Assembly: GCF_003319125.1 (NCBI RefSeq)
Contig: NZ_QOHG01000010.1
Coordinates: 62,001 to 126,000, forward strand
Origin: Blastococcus sp. TF02A-26
GTDB taxonomy: Bacteria > Actinomycetota > Actinomycetes > Mycobacteriales > Geodermatophilaceae
DNA: 64,000 nt
Direction of reading: 5' to 3'
Shown: positions 25,417-32,801 of the stretch, one piece after another
Layout: each line of letters begins with the position of its first letter
Numbering within the stretch: the first letter of the stretch is position 1
The notes under the pieces: generated by a model
Database searches by the model: none
What the model was told of the DNA's origin: nothing
What the model saw: only the letters and a program-made list of their open reading frames with translations
Made by a program: the position numbers and the translations under genes

Positions 25417-26382
25417 TCAGCCGTCCTCGAGCCCGTGCAGGCGGGCCTCGGCGCGGTCCCGGGCGGCGGCCGCGTCGCGGGCCTGCCGCTCGGCGGTCGT
25501 CCGGTGCCGCTCGGCCCGGCGGAGCTCCGCGGCGACCTCGGTGGCCTCCTCCTCGGCGCGGGCGAGCTCGGCGGTGAGCTCCTCGACACGGGCACGCAGC
25601 TCCTCGTGCCGCTCGTCGAGCTCACCGGCGCGGTCGCGCTCCTCCGCGGCGCGCGCGGCGGTCTCCTCGGCCAGCGACTCGGCGGCCGCCAGCTCCTCCC
25701 GGGCCTCGGCCACCTCCCGCCGGTGCCGTTCCTCGGCCTCGCGACGGGCGGCCTCCTCCCGGTCCCGCCGCTCCTGCTCGCGGGCGCGCCGGTCGCCGTC
25801 GCCGGCCGTCCGGCGGCGGGCCGGGGCGGGAGCCGGCTCGCGCACCACCCGCAGCTGGGGCCGCATCCCCGTGACCCCGCCCATGCCGCTGTAGGACAGC
25901 GGCGAGGTCAGCCGGCCGGCCAGGACCGCCTCCCCCGCCTCCGGATCGGCCATGGCGGCCCGCAGGGTGTCCTCGACCTGGTTGGCGACGGCGGTGCTCA
26001 CCGGGTGCCCCTGCTCCCGCGCTCCCGCCGCCGCCTGCCGGGTGAGCGCCGCCAGCAGCTTGCCCCGCTGGGTGTTCAGCGCGCGGAGCTCGTCCCCGGC
26101 GAGGGACTCCTGCGCCTCGCGCAGCAGACCGCCGAGCTCGATGAGGCCCTCGATCTCCTCCCGGTGGGACCGCACCAGGAGGTTGACCACCCAGGCGGCG
26201 GTCGAGGGCTTGGGCAGCGAGCCGATGGTCCTGGCCAGCGCCCGGTCCCCGTCCGCACGGGCGTCGTCCACCCGGGCGCTGCGGGCGGCCACGAACTCCT
26301 CGGGCGGCACCGCGTACAGCTCGTCGGCGACGTCGTCCAGCTCCACGGGGCCAGACTGCACCGCCGGGGTGAAGCTGCCCAC
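25417..26382 (-). CDS. Conserved actinobacterial coiled-coil protein of unknown function
   Basis: Protein of about 321 residues without a recognised enzymatic domain. The first about 150 residues form a helical region with the pattern DELYAVPPEEFVAARSARVDD, then LPKPSTAAWVVNLLVRS, a sequence style I associate with a widespread but uncharacterised actinobacterial family. A basic Pro/Arg-rich linker near 195-220 leads to a highly charged Glu/Arg/Ala coiled coil from about 215 to the end. Start is uncertain: GTG 26382 or GTG 26346. A still longer frame would run across the opposite-strand gene at 26446 and is unlikely. A DNA-binding or structural role would be a guess. Confidence 0.7.
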   Translation of the reverse strand: MGSFTPAVQSGPVELDDVADELYAVPPEEFVAARSARVDDARADGDRALARTIGSLPKPSTAAWVVNLLVRSHREEIEGLIELGGLLREAQESLAGDELRALNTQRGKLLAALTRQAAAGAREQGHPVSTAVANQVEDTLRAAMADPEAGEAVLAGRLTSPLSYSGMGGVTGMRPQLRVVREPAPAPARRRTAGDGDRRAREQERRDREEAARREAEERHRREVAEAREELAAAESLAEETAARAAEERDRAGELDERHEELRARVEELTAELARAEEEATEVAAELRRAERHRTTAERQARDAAAARDRAEARLHGLEDG

Positions 26383-26445
26383 ATCCGGTCCAGGACGGAG
26401 CCGTTTCCCCGGCGACGGCGAGGGCGGGCTGGTAACACTGCCGTC

Positions 26446-26640
26446 ATGGAACGGACCGTCTCCCCGCTGGCGCGCACCCTGACGACGGCGGCGCTGTTCG
26501 TGGTCGTCCTCGGCGTGCTGCCGTTCGTGTGGGACGCCGACGGCCCGTGGCTGGTGTTCGGCCCGCTCGCGGCCGCCGCCTACGCCGTGCACGCCGTCCG
26601 CGTGCTCTGGCGGCACGCGTTCAGCACCACGCACGTCTGA
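26446..26640 (+). CDS. Small two-helix membrane protein
   Basis: A 64-residue hydrophobic protein with two membrane segments (about residues 12-30 and 34-52) separated by WDADGP, and a short C-terminal tail with His and Arg. No family recognised. AACACT at 26434-26439 lies exactly 6 nt before the ATG with no ribosome-binding site, so it is probably a leaderless gene. It is divergent from the coiled-coil gene and followed by a hairpin terminator, which supports it as a genuine gene despite its size. Confidence 0.65.
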   Translation: MERTVSPLARTLTTAALFVVVLGVLPFVWDADGPWLVFGPLAAAAYAVHAVRVLWRHAFSTTHV

Positions 26641-26650
26641 ACCGGGACGC

Positions 26651-26690
26651 GCAGCAGCCCCGACCCGCTGGTGCGGTCCGGGGCTGCTGC
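26651..26690. terminator. Bidirectional terminator hairpin
   Basis: GCAGCAGCCCCGACC (26651-26665) pairs with GGTCCGGGGCTGCTGC (26675-26690) with one bulged base, between the small membrane protein gene and the convergent permease gene. A smaller GCCCGGC/GCCGGGC hairpin follows near 26704. Confidence 0.75.
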
Positions 26691-26725
26691 CGTCTCCAGG
26701 GGTGCCCGGCCCGGAGCCGGGCGGG

Positions 26726-28411
26726 TCAGCCGAAGATGACCACGCCCAGCACCGTGGCGACGACGAGACCCGCCATGACCGGGACGAAGCACTTCCGCGC
26801 CAGATCGACCGCCGACACCCGGCAGAAACCCGCGACCGCGAGCAGCGAGGACCAGGCGACCAGCGTGCCGCCGCCGGACCAGATGTTGCCCATCTGGCCG
26901 ATGGCCGCGAGCGTCGGGCTGCTGACCCCGGCGCCGTCGGCCAGCGACCCCGACAGCGCGCCGGTCAGCGGCAGACCGGAGAAGCCCGAACCGTCGAGAC
27001 CGGCCACCACGCCGACCAGCATGATGCCGAACGCGGTCACCAGGCCGTTGGTCGGCAGCTGCTCCTGGGCCTTGACGACGAGGTCGAAGAGCAGGTTCGG
27101 CGCCTCCTCGCCTTCCCCGACCGACAGGATGCCGGCGGCGGACTCCCCGTCGCCGAGGAAGAAGAAGCCGGCGATCGGCAGGACGACGCCCATGGCCTTG
27201 AAGGCGAAGACCAGGCCGTCGACGATGTGGTCGGCAGCGGTCTCCATGAAGTTCGCACCGCTGCGGGCGAAGGCCGCGCCGAACATCACGAGGATCGCGA
27301 TGCCGCCCACCAGGGCCGCCGCGTCGCCGCCCTGCAGGTCCGGCACCGAGTCCGACGCCGCCGCCACGATCAGGTACACGATCAGGGCGAGGTAGGCCAG
27401 CGGCACCAGCAGCGCGAAGGCCTTGGAGGCCAGCGGCTTCTCCACCGGCTGGATGGTGTGCTGCTCGGCCGGCACCGGACCGCCGGCCGGCGTGCCGATC
27501 AGCGCCCGGCCCTTGCCCAAGCGGGTGGCGATGGTCTCCGCCTCGTCGCGCGGTCCGGCCGCGCCGCCGACACCGACCAGCTCGCGCTGGCCCTCCACCG
27601 AGGGCCCACCGCCTCCGGTGCCGTCGCTGGGGAGGTCCCCGGTGGGCCGCCCGCCGCTGCGACGGGCCGCCGCACCGCCGCCCAGGTCGGCGGCGTCCTC
27701 GATCGCCTCGGCGTCGGCGCTGCCGCTGCGCCGGTCGGCCGCGGCCTCCCACTCCTGGAGCAGCTCGTCGGCGGGCCGGCGCATCTTGCGGATCTCCATC
27801 GCGTAGCCGATGGCCAGCGCCACGGCGCCGACGATCAGCGACAGGACCAGGGCGCGGTCGGCGACGGTCGTCGGGTCGGCGTTGGCCGTCGTGGCAGACA
27901 GCTGCGGCGCGACACCGATGATGTAGTCCGACGACAGCGCCATGCCCTGCCCGGCCACCGCGATCGTGAAGCCGATCGCCAGAGGGCGCAGGCCCGACCG
28001 GATCGCGACCGGGATCAGCACCGCACCGACGAGCGGGACGGCCGGGGTGGGCCAGAAGAACAGCGAGATGAAGTAGGTGACGATCACCAGCGTCCACCAG
28101 GACAGGTGGGCGTTGCGCATCACCTTGCGGAACGGGGCGACCATCCTGCGGTCGGACCCGAGACCCTCCAGGGCCCGCAGCATCGCGGTGACCATGGCGA
28201 TGATCAGGAAGATGTTGAAGAGGCTCGTCGCCGCCACCAGGCTGGCGTTGAAGATCGACGAGAGTCCGGTCGACAGGCTCCCGGACCACACCAGCGCGGT
28301 GAGGAACGTGGCCACGACGGCCGGTACCACGATGTTCTTGCGCATGATCATCGTGGCGAGGATGACGACGACCCCGGCCAGGAAGACCCAGTGCGCTGCA
28401 GTGAGTTGCAT
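26726..28411 (-). CDS. Ion-transporter superfamily permease (GntP/NhaC-like) with large soluble insert
   Basis: Integral membrane protein of 561 residues. About 12 hydrophobic helices fall in two blocks, residues 1-205 and 325-561. Segments such as FFWPTPAVPLVGAVLIPVA and the GLDGSGFSGLPLTGALSG repeat region recall gluconate- or dicarboxylate-type carriers of the ion transporter superfamily; I cannot name the substrate. A hydrophilic Gly/Ser/Ala/Arg-rich insert of about 110 residues (about 210-320, bases near 27780-27450) separates the two halves. It is divergent from the MFS gene, and its promoter region carries TGCACAT sites shared with the PucR region, so it probably belongs to that regulon. 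Confidence 0.7.
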   Translation of the reverse strand: MQLTAAHWVFLAGVVVILATMIMRKNIVVPAVVATFLTALVWSGSLSTGLSSIFNASLVAATSLFNIFLIIAMVTAMLRALEGLGSDRRMVAPFRKVMRNAHLSWWTLVIVTYFISLFFWPTPAVPLVGAVLIPVAIRSGLRPLAIGFTIAVAGQGMALSSDYIIGVAPQLSATTANADPTTVADRALVLSLIVGAVALAIGYAMEIRKMRRPADELLQEWEAAADRRSGSADAEAIEDAADLGGGAAARRSGGRPTGDLPSDGTGGGGPSVEGQRELVGVGGAAGPRDEAETIATRLGKGRALIGTPAGGPVPAEQHTIQPVEKPLASKAFALLVPLAYLALIVYLIVAAASDSVPDLQGGDAAALVGGIAILVMFGAAFARSGANFMETAADHIVDGLVFAFKAMGVVLPIAGFFFLGDGESAAGILSVGEGEEAPNLLFDLVVKAQEQLPTNGLVTAFGIMLVGVVAGLDGSGFSGLPLTGALSGSLADGAGVSSPTLAAIGQMGNIWSGGGTLVAWSSLLAVAGFCRVSAVDLARKCFVPVMAGLVVATVLGVVIFG

Positions 28412-28483
28412 CGACGCCCCTACAGGTGAGCCCAATGTGTTGGAGCAAGAAGCTCCCGGAGCGGGGCAGGCCCGTCCATGAGC

Positions 28484-28516
28484 GAAGTGCACATCCGGCC
28501 GGGCTGCGAATGTGCA
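28484..28516. promoter_or_regulatory. Candidate operator, TGCACAT inverted repeat
   Basis: TGCACAT (28488-28494) and ATGTGCA (28510-28516) form an inverted repeat with centres 22 bp apart, midway between the divergent permease and MFS genes. The same AGTGCACAT followed by CCGG recurs at 31724-31738 in front of the PucR gene. A good −35 hexamer TTGACA (28543-28548) lies to its right, oriented to the MFS gene, though its −10 is unclear. Confidence 0.5.
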
Positions 28517-28587
28517 GCGTGCCGTAGGACTGTTTCCGGTCTGTTGACAGTCTGGCCACCTCGGCGCAAGGGAGAGGACGACGGCAC

Positions 28588-29994
28588 GTGACCACGGGGA
28601 GGACCACGCGGCCCCGGCCGGTCCCGGCGACTGCCGAGGAGGCCGGCCCGCCGCCGCGCGCGGGATGGCTGCTGGCCGCGCTGCTCGGGGCCACGTTCCT
28701 GGGGACCGTCAGCAACAACGTCGTCAACGTCCCGCTGCGCCAGATCACCGACGGCTTCGCCGCCCCGGTCACGCAGGGCGTGCTGGTCGCCTCCGCCACC
28801 GTGCTGGTCCTGGCCGTCGCCATGCCCACCACCGGCTGGGTCAGCGACCGGCTCGGCCGCCGCCGCACGCTGGTCCTGGCCATGTCGGTGCTGCTCGTCG
28901 GCACGGTGGGCGCCGCGGTCGCGCCCACGCTCCCGCTGCTGGTCGCCAGTCGGGCGCTGCAGGGCGTCGGCTGCGCGCTGGTGCCCACCGCCGTCATGGG
29001 CACCCTGGCCCGGCTCTGGCCGGCCGGCCGGCGCAACCGCGTCATGGGCATGTGGGGGGCGGCCAACGGCATCGGTCAGGCGGTCGGGCCGCCGATCGGC
29101 GGCCTCCTGGCCGACGCCTTCGGCTGGAGGTCGGTCTTCTGGCTGCTGGTGCCGATGACCGTCGCCGTCCTGGTCCTGGTGAGCACGATGATGCCGCGCG
29201 ACACCGCGCAGCGGGTGCCGATCGACGTCCGGAGCATCGGCTCCCTCACCCTGGGCGTCGCCGCGATCATGGGCGCCCTGACCGTCGCGCCGCAGGACGG
29301 CGTGCCGGGGTGGGTGCCGGTCGCCGGCCTCGTCCTGGGCGTCCTGGCGCTGGGTGGGTTCGTCGTGTCGGGCCTGCGCCGGCCGGCGGGCTACATCGAC
29401 CCGCGGCTGCTGGCCGAGATGCGCTGGCTGCGCAGCGCGGTCGGGGTGTTCGTCCAGCAGGTGACCCTGTTCTCGGTGCTGGTCGCGGTGCCGCTGCACC
29501 TCACCGGGGTGGTCGAGCTCTCCGGCACCGCCACCGGCCTGCTGGTCTTCCTGCTGCCGCTGGTGTGGGCGGCCTCGGCGCCGCTGGTCGGCCGGCTGGC
29601 CGACCGGATCGGACCGCGGGCGGTCCTGCGCACCGGGCTGGTCGTGCTGGGCAGCACCTCGGTCGCTCTCGCCGTGCTGCTCGGGGGCCGGTCGACGGCG
29701 GTCCCCGTCTTCGGCGTCGTCCTCGTCGTCGCCGGGCTGGGCGTGGCGCTGGTGCAGACACCGTCGCTGACCGGCGCGACCCGCTCCCCTGCCGGCCAGA
29801 AGGGCGCCGGGCTCGGGCTGTTCAACATGATGCGGTTCGTCGGAGCCTCGGTGGGCGCCGCGGCGGTGGCCGCCAGCTACCCCGACCACGACGCCTGGCT
29901 GTTCGGTGGGTGCGCGGTCCTGGCGCTGCTCGGCCTGGGGCTCAGCTTCGCCGGCCGCGAGGTGCCCGACGCGGCCCCCTCCCCCGCCGGCTGA
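28588..29994 (+). CDS. MFS transporter, DHA2/EmrB-like
   Basis: Major facilitator carrier of 468 residues with 12-14 hydrophobic helices, larger than typical sugar porters and similar to drug:proton antiporters. The loop-2 motif is DRLGRRRTL near residue 90. LGFT-style helix-5 features (GIGQAVGPPIGGLLAD near 155) match the antiporter motif C of DHA-type exporters. GTG 28588 follows GGGAGAGGA with about 8-nt spacing. It ends 6 bp from the convergent PucR gene and is divergent from the GntP-like permease. In this context it could import or export the module's substrate or a toxic intermediate; direction is unknown. Confidence 0.85.
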   Translation: MTTGRTTRPRPVPATAEEAGPPPRAGWLLAALLGATFLGTVSNNVVNVPLRQITDGFAAPVTQGVLVASATVLVLAVAMPTTGWVSDRLGRRRTLVLAMSVLLVGTVGAAVAPTLPLLVASRALQGVGCALVPTAVMGTLARLWPAGRRNRVMGMWGAANGIGQAVGPPIGGLLADAFGWRSVFWLLVPMTVAVLVLVSTMMPRDTAQRVPIDVRSIGSLTLGVAAIMGALTVAPQDGVPGWVPVAGLVLGVLALGGFVVSGLRRPAGYIDPRLLAEMRWLRSAVGVFVQQVTLFSVLVAVPLHLTGVVELSGTATGLLVFLLPLVWAASAPLVGRLADRIGPRAVLRTGLVVLGSTSVALAVLLGGRSTAVPVFGVVLVVAGLGVALVQTPSLTGATRSPAGQKGAGLGLFNMMRFVGASVGAAAVAASYPDHDAWLFGGCAVLALLGLGLSFAGREVPDAAPSPAG

Positions 29995-30000
29995 CCGCGG

Positions 30001-31704
30001 TCAGACCGGCCGGACGACCCGGTCCACCTCGGCGGCGGTGTCGGCGAGCAGGTCCAGGGTGTGGGCCAGCCAGACGGCGAACTGGTTCTCCGCCTGCCGC
30101 AGGTCCATGCCGAGCAGGCGGGACGCCCGGTCGAGCTTGTACAGCATCGTGTTGCGGTGGATGTGCAGGTCGCGGGCCGCGGCGTTGACGTTGCCACCGG
30201 CCGAGACGTAGGCGAGCACCGTGGCCTCCAACTCCCCCGCCGACGGGTCGCGCAGCGGGGCCAGCAGGTCGGTGGCGTAGGAGCGGCCGGTCCGGCTGGC
30301 GGCGACCTCCTCCAGCACCGCGTGCACCCGCAGCTCCTGGTAGCCGCAGACGGGAGCGAGGTCCAGCCGGCCCTGCAGGCCGTGCGCCAGCCGGGCCTCG
30401 CGGTAGCTGTCGGGGATGGCCAGCGCACCCACCACCGGCCGGCCGTAGGCCACCCGCACCGGGCGGTCACCCTGGTCCTTGCGCCGGCCGAGGTAGCGGT
30501 GCAGCGCCGTGGCGTAGTCGCTCACCGCGGCCAGCGCGTTGTCCGGCGTCCCCATCGTGCCGCGGCGCGCGGCCTCCCGGACGACGACGAGCACGTCGCC
30601 GACCATGGCCGCCTGGGTGTGCCGCTCCTGCTCGGGCAGCAGCCGGGCCGCCTCGCCGGCGATGCCCAGCAGCCGCGTCGGGGAGTCGGCGTCGGCCGCC
30701 GTCGTCAGCCCGGAGGCGACGACCACGCCGAACCAGGAGCGGGTGGGGAACGAGTAGTGCGCGGCACGGGCGCCGATGTCCTCCACCGTGGCGAACCGGC
30801 CGTGCAGCAGGCCGTGCACGAAGTCCCCGCGGGCCTGCTCCTTGGCGCGCAGCACGCTGCGCAGCCGGAGCATCTCGGTCCCGATGATCGGTGCCGCCTG
30901 CTCGACGAGGACCCGGTGCTCGGCGAGGTCGTGGGGGTGCGGGTCGTCGCCGTCCTCGATGAGCACCACCCAGCCGTCGTGCCGGCCACCGAGCACGATC
31001 GGCGTGAGCACGCAGGCCAGCTCCCGGCCGGCGATGGTGATCTCGGCGAGCCGCGGGTGCAGCTCGACGGGGACGCCGGCCGTGCCCAGCTCCTCGGCCT
31101 GCTCGGCGAACGCGCTGACCAGTGCGGCCGCCTCGACCAGTCGCCGCCCGGGCTGCTCGAGGGCGGCGAGGACGCCCTGGGCGTCGAACACCGCGACGGG
31201 CCGCTGGGACATGCGCGCCATCTGGCTGCACAGCGCGGACAGCTCGGCGCCGCGGTAGAGCAGCTCGGCCAGCGCACGGTGGACGGCGAGCCCGTAGCGC
31301 AGGACGTGCGTCTCCCGGGCCAGCGCGAGATCGGCGACCAGCCGGCTGACCACGGCGAAGGGGACGACGTCCGGCGTGGTGGCCAGCGGCAGGCGGACCG
31401 AGGCGTCCGGGCTCCCGTGCTCGGGGCGGTGACCGTCCACCAGCAGCGCTGCGGCCTCCCGCCGGGCCAGCGTGCCCGCCGCCGCGGCGACGTCGATCCC
31501 GGCGTCCTCCAGCTCCTCGGCGTGCGCGTGCACGAGGACCCCGGCCAGCGACCCGTCCTCGGTGGCGGCCACCGACCAGGGCGTCACCCACTCCAGGCGG
31601 GTGACCGCGGCGGTCCGGCCGCCGTGGATCCGGGCGCGCCGCAGCGCGGGCTCCTGCAACAGCCGCGCCAGCGTCAGCGCGTCATCGGAGTGGGCGTGCG
31701 GCAT
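30001..31704 (-). CDS. PucR/CdaR family transcriptional regulator
   Basis: Regulator of 567 residues. The N-terminal half (PucR-type sensory region, about 1-130, then a GAF-like segment) leads to a degenerate GGDEF-like domain around 290-420. The C-terminal PucR helix-turn-helix is VLAYVSAGGNVNAAARDLHIHRNTMLYKLDRA near residues 505-540. Members control purine, diacid, GABA or aromatic catabolism. It is divergent from the GlcG-like gene across 163 bp that carry the TGCACAT motif also found upstream of the two transporter genes, so autoregulation and control of neighbours is likely. Confidence 0.9.
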   Translation of the reverse strand: MPHAHSDDALTLARLLQEPALRRARIHGGRTAAVTRLEWVTPWSVAATEDGSLAGVLVHAHAEELEDAGIDVAAAAGTLARREAAALLVDGHRPEHGSPDASVRLPLATTPDVVPFAVVSRLVADLALARETHVLRYGLAVHRALAELLYRGAELSALCSQMARMSQRPVAVFDAQGVLAALEQPGRRLVEAAALVSAFAEQAEELGTAGVPVELHPRLAEITIAGRELACVLTPIVLGGRHDGWVVLIEDGDDPHPHDLAEHRVLVEQAAPIIGTEMLRLRSVLRAKEQARGDFVHGLLHGRFATVEDIGARAAHYSFPTRSWFGVVVASGLTTAADADSPTRLLGIAGEAARLLPEQERHTQAAMVGDVLVVVREAARRGTMGTPDNALAAVSDYATALHRYLGRRKDQGDRPVRVAYGRPVVGALAIPDSYREARLAHGLQGRLDLAPVCGYQELRVHAVLEEVAASRTGRSYATDLLAPLRDPSAGELEATVLAYVSAGGNVNAAARDLHIHRNTMLYKLDRASRLLGMDLRQAENQFAVWLAHTLDLLADTAAEVDRVVRPV

Positions 31705-31723
31705 GGCTCGCTCCTCTGGTCAC

Positions 31724-31738
31724 AGTGCACATACCGGG
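31724..31738. promoter_or_regulatory. Candidate operator motif in the PucR/GlcG divergent region
   Basis: AGTGCACATACCGGG here matches AGTGCACATCCGG at 28486 with one inserted base after the shared 9-mer. It lies about 20 bp upstream of the PucR start. The rest of the 31705-31867 gap shows no clear promoter hexamers. Confidence 0.45.
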
Positions 31739-31867
31739 CCCCCGTTGGCACGGCAGTCTCACCATTGTCGGGGCCTGCGTCCAGCCGACATCGTGGGCTC
31801 TCCGCCGGCCTCCCTCCCCGGGGGGACGGCAGTCGACGACCCGGCTCCGCCCGGGGGAGGAGTACTC

Positions 31868-32329
31868 GTGCACCAGGTCTTCCGCATCACCCTCGACGAC
31901 GCGCTCCCGGTCCTGCAGGCCGCCCGGGCCAAGGCCGAGGAGATCGGCGTCAAGCAGACGATCTGCGTGGTCGACGACGGCGGCAACGTCGTCGCCCTGC
32001 ACCGGCTGCCCGGGGCCCGGCTGACCGGCGTGGAGATCTCCATCGCCAAGGCGTTCACCGCCGCCGGTCACGAGCGGGCCACCCACCTGTTCAACGAGCC
32101 GCCGAACGGCCCCGCGCTGCCGGGCAACGAGGCCTTCGGCATCAACCAGATGCTGCCGGGCAAGTTCGCGATCTTCGTCGGTGGCTTCCCGATCGTCCAC
32201 GAGGGCCAGATCGTCGGCGGCGTGGGCGTCAGCGGGGGCAACGGGGAGCAGGACAAGGCCGTGGGTGCGGCCGCCCTGCAGGGCTTCGCCGACCACATCG
32301 CGAAGGTCGGCGTCGGCCAGCGCCCGTAG
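31868..32329 (+). CDS. GlcG/HbpS family protein
   Basis: Small protein of 153 residues of the GlcG/HbpS (DUF336) family, linked to glycolate and diol utilisation loci and, in HbpS, heme binding. Visible family features are LDDALPVLQAARAKAEEIG at the N-terminus, VVDDGGNVVALHRLPGAR near residue 35, and GGFPIVHEGQIVGGVGVSGG near 110. No signal peptide is seen, so it is cytosolic, unlike secreted HbpS. GTG 31868 follows GGGGGAGGAG with 5-7 nt spacing. It is divergent from the PucR gene and convergent with the RidA gene, so probably regulated with the catabolic module. Exact role unknown. Confidence 0.85.
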   Translation: MHQVFRITLDDALPVLQAARAKAEEIGVKQTICVVDDGGNVVALHRLPGARLTGVEISIAKAFTAAGHERATHLFNEPPNGPALPGNEAFGINQMLPGKFAIFVGGFPIVHEGQIVGGVGVSGGNGEQDKAVGAAALQGFADHIAKVGVGQRP

Positions 32330-32340
32330 CCCGGCCCGAC

Positions 32341-32362
32341 AGCACTTCGCGCGCGAAGTGCT
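32341..32362. terminator. Perfect palindrome between convergent genes, probable terminator
   Basis: AGCACTTCGCG (32341-32351) is followed at once by its complement CGCGAAGTGCT (32352-32362), 12 bp after the GlcG stop and 1 bp before the RidA stop. A loopless palindrome this long could also be a dispersed repeat element. Confidence 0.6.
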
Positions 32363-32363
32363 C

Positions 32364-32801
32364 TCACCTGCGGACGGCGGCGAGGAGCTCGACCTCGACC
32401 GGCGCCCCCGAGGGCAGGGAGGCCACGCCGACGGCGCTGCGGGCGACGACGCCCCGCTCCCCCAGTCGCTCCACGAGCACCGCCGAGGCGCCGTCGGCCA
32501 CCGCGCTGTGCTCGGTGAAGCCGTCCACCGCCGCGACGAACACGGTCAGCTTCAGGCACCGCTCCACCGCGTCCAGCGAGCCCAGCGCCTCGGCGATCGC
32601 GGTCAGCGTGTTGTCCGCGGCGACGGCCACCGCCTGCTGGGCGGTCGGCACGTCGATCTCCCGCCCCACCGTCCCGCGCACCAGCAGCACGCCGTTGCGC
32701 CGCGGCGTCATCCCCGCCGTCCAGACCAGGCCCCCGTGCACCACCGCGGGCACGTAGGCGCCCTGCGGCGGGACGGCCGTCGACACACGGTCCTCAGACA
32801 C
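32364..32801 (-). CDS. RidA family (YjgF/YER057c/UK114) protein
   Basis: Imine/enamine deaminase family protein, 145 residues. The two key active-site residues fit: Arg121 in VARSAVGV and Glu136, 15 residues later, in APVEVELLA. Members hydrolyse reactive 2-aminoacrylate-type enamines or imines, releasing ammonia. Its ATG overlaps the end of the gamma-glutamyltransferase-like gene by 8 bp, and it is the last gene of the oxidative cluster. That context suggests it clears an imine formed when an amine substrate is oxidised or cleaved. General housekeeping RidA function is possible but less likely given the tight coupling. Confidence 0.9.
   Translation of the reverse strand: MSEDRVSTAVPPQGAYVPAVVHGGLVWTAGMTPRRNGVLLVRGTVGREIDVPTAQQAVAVAADNTLTAIAEALGSLDAVERCLKLTVFVAAVDGFTEHSAVADGASAVLVERLGERGVVARSAVGVASLPSGAPVEVELLAAVRR

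Noticed and set aside
32341-32362. Operator for the GlcG-like or RidA gene
   Set aside because: The palindrome lies at the 3' ends of two convergent genes, a terminator position, not at a promoter.
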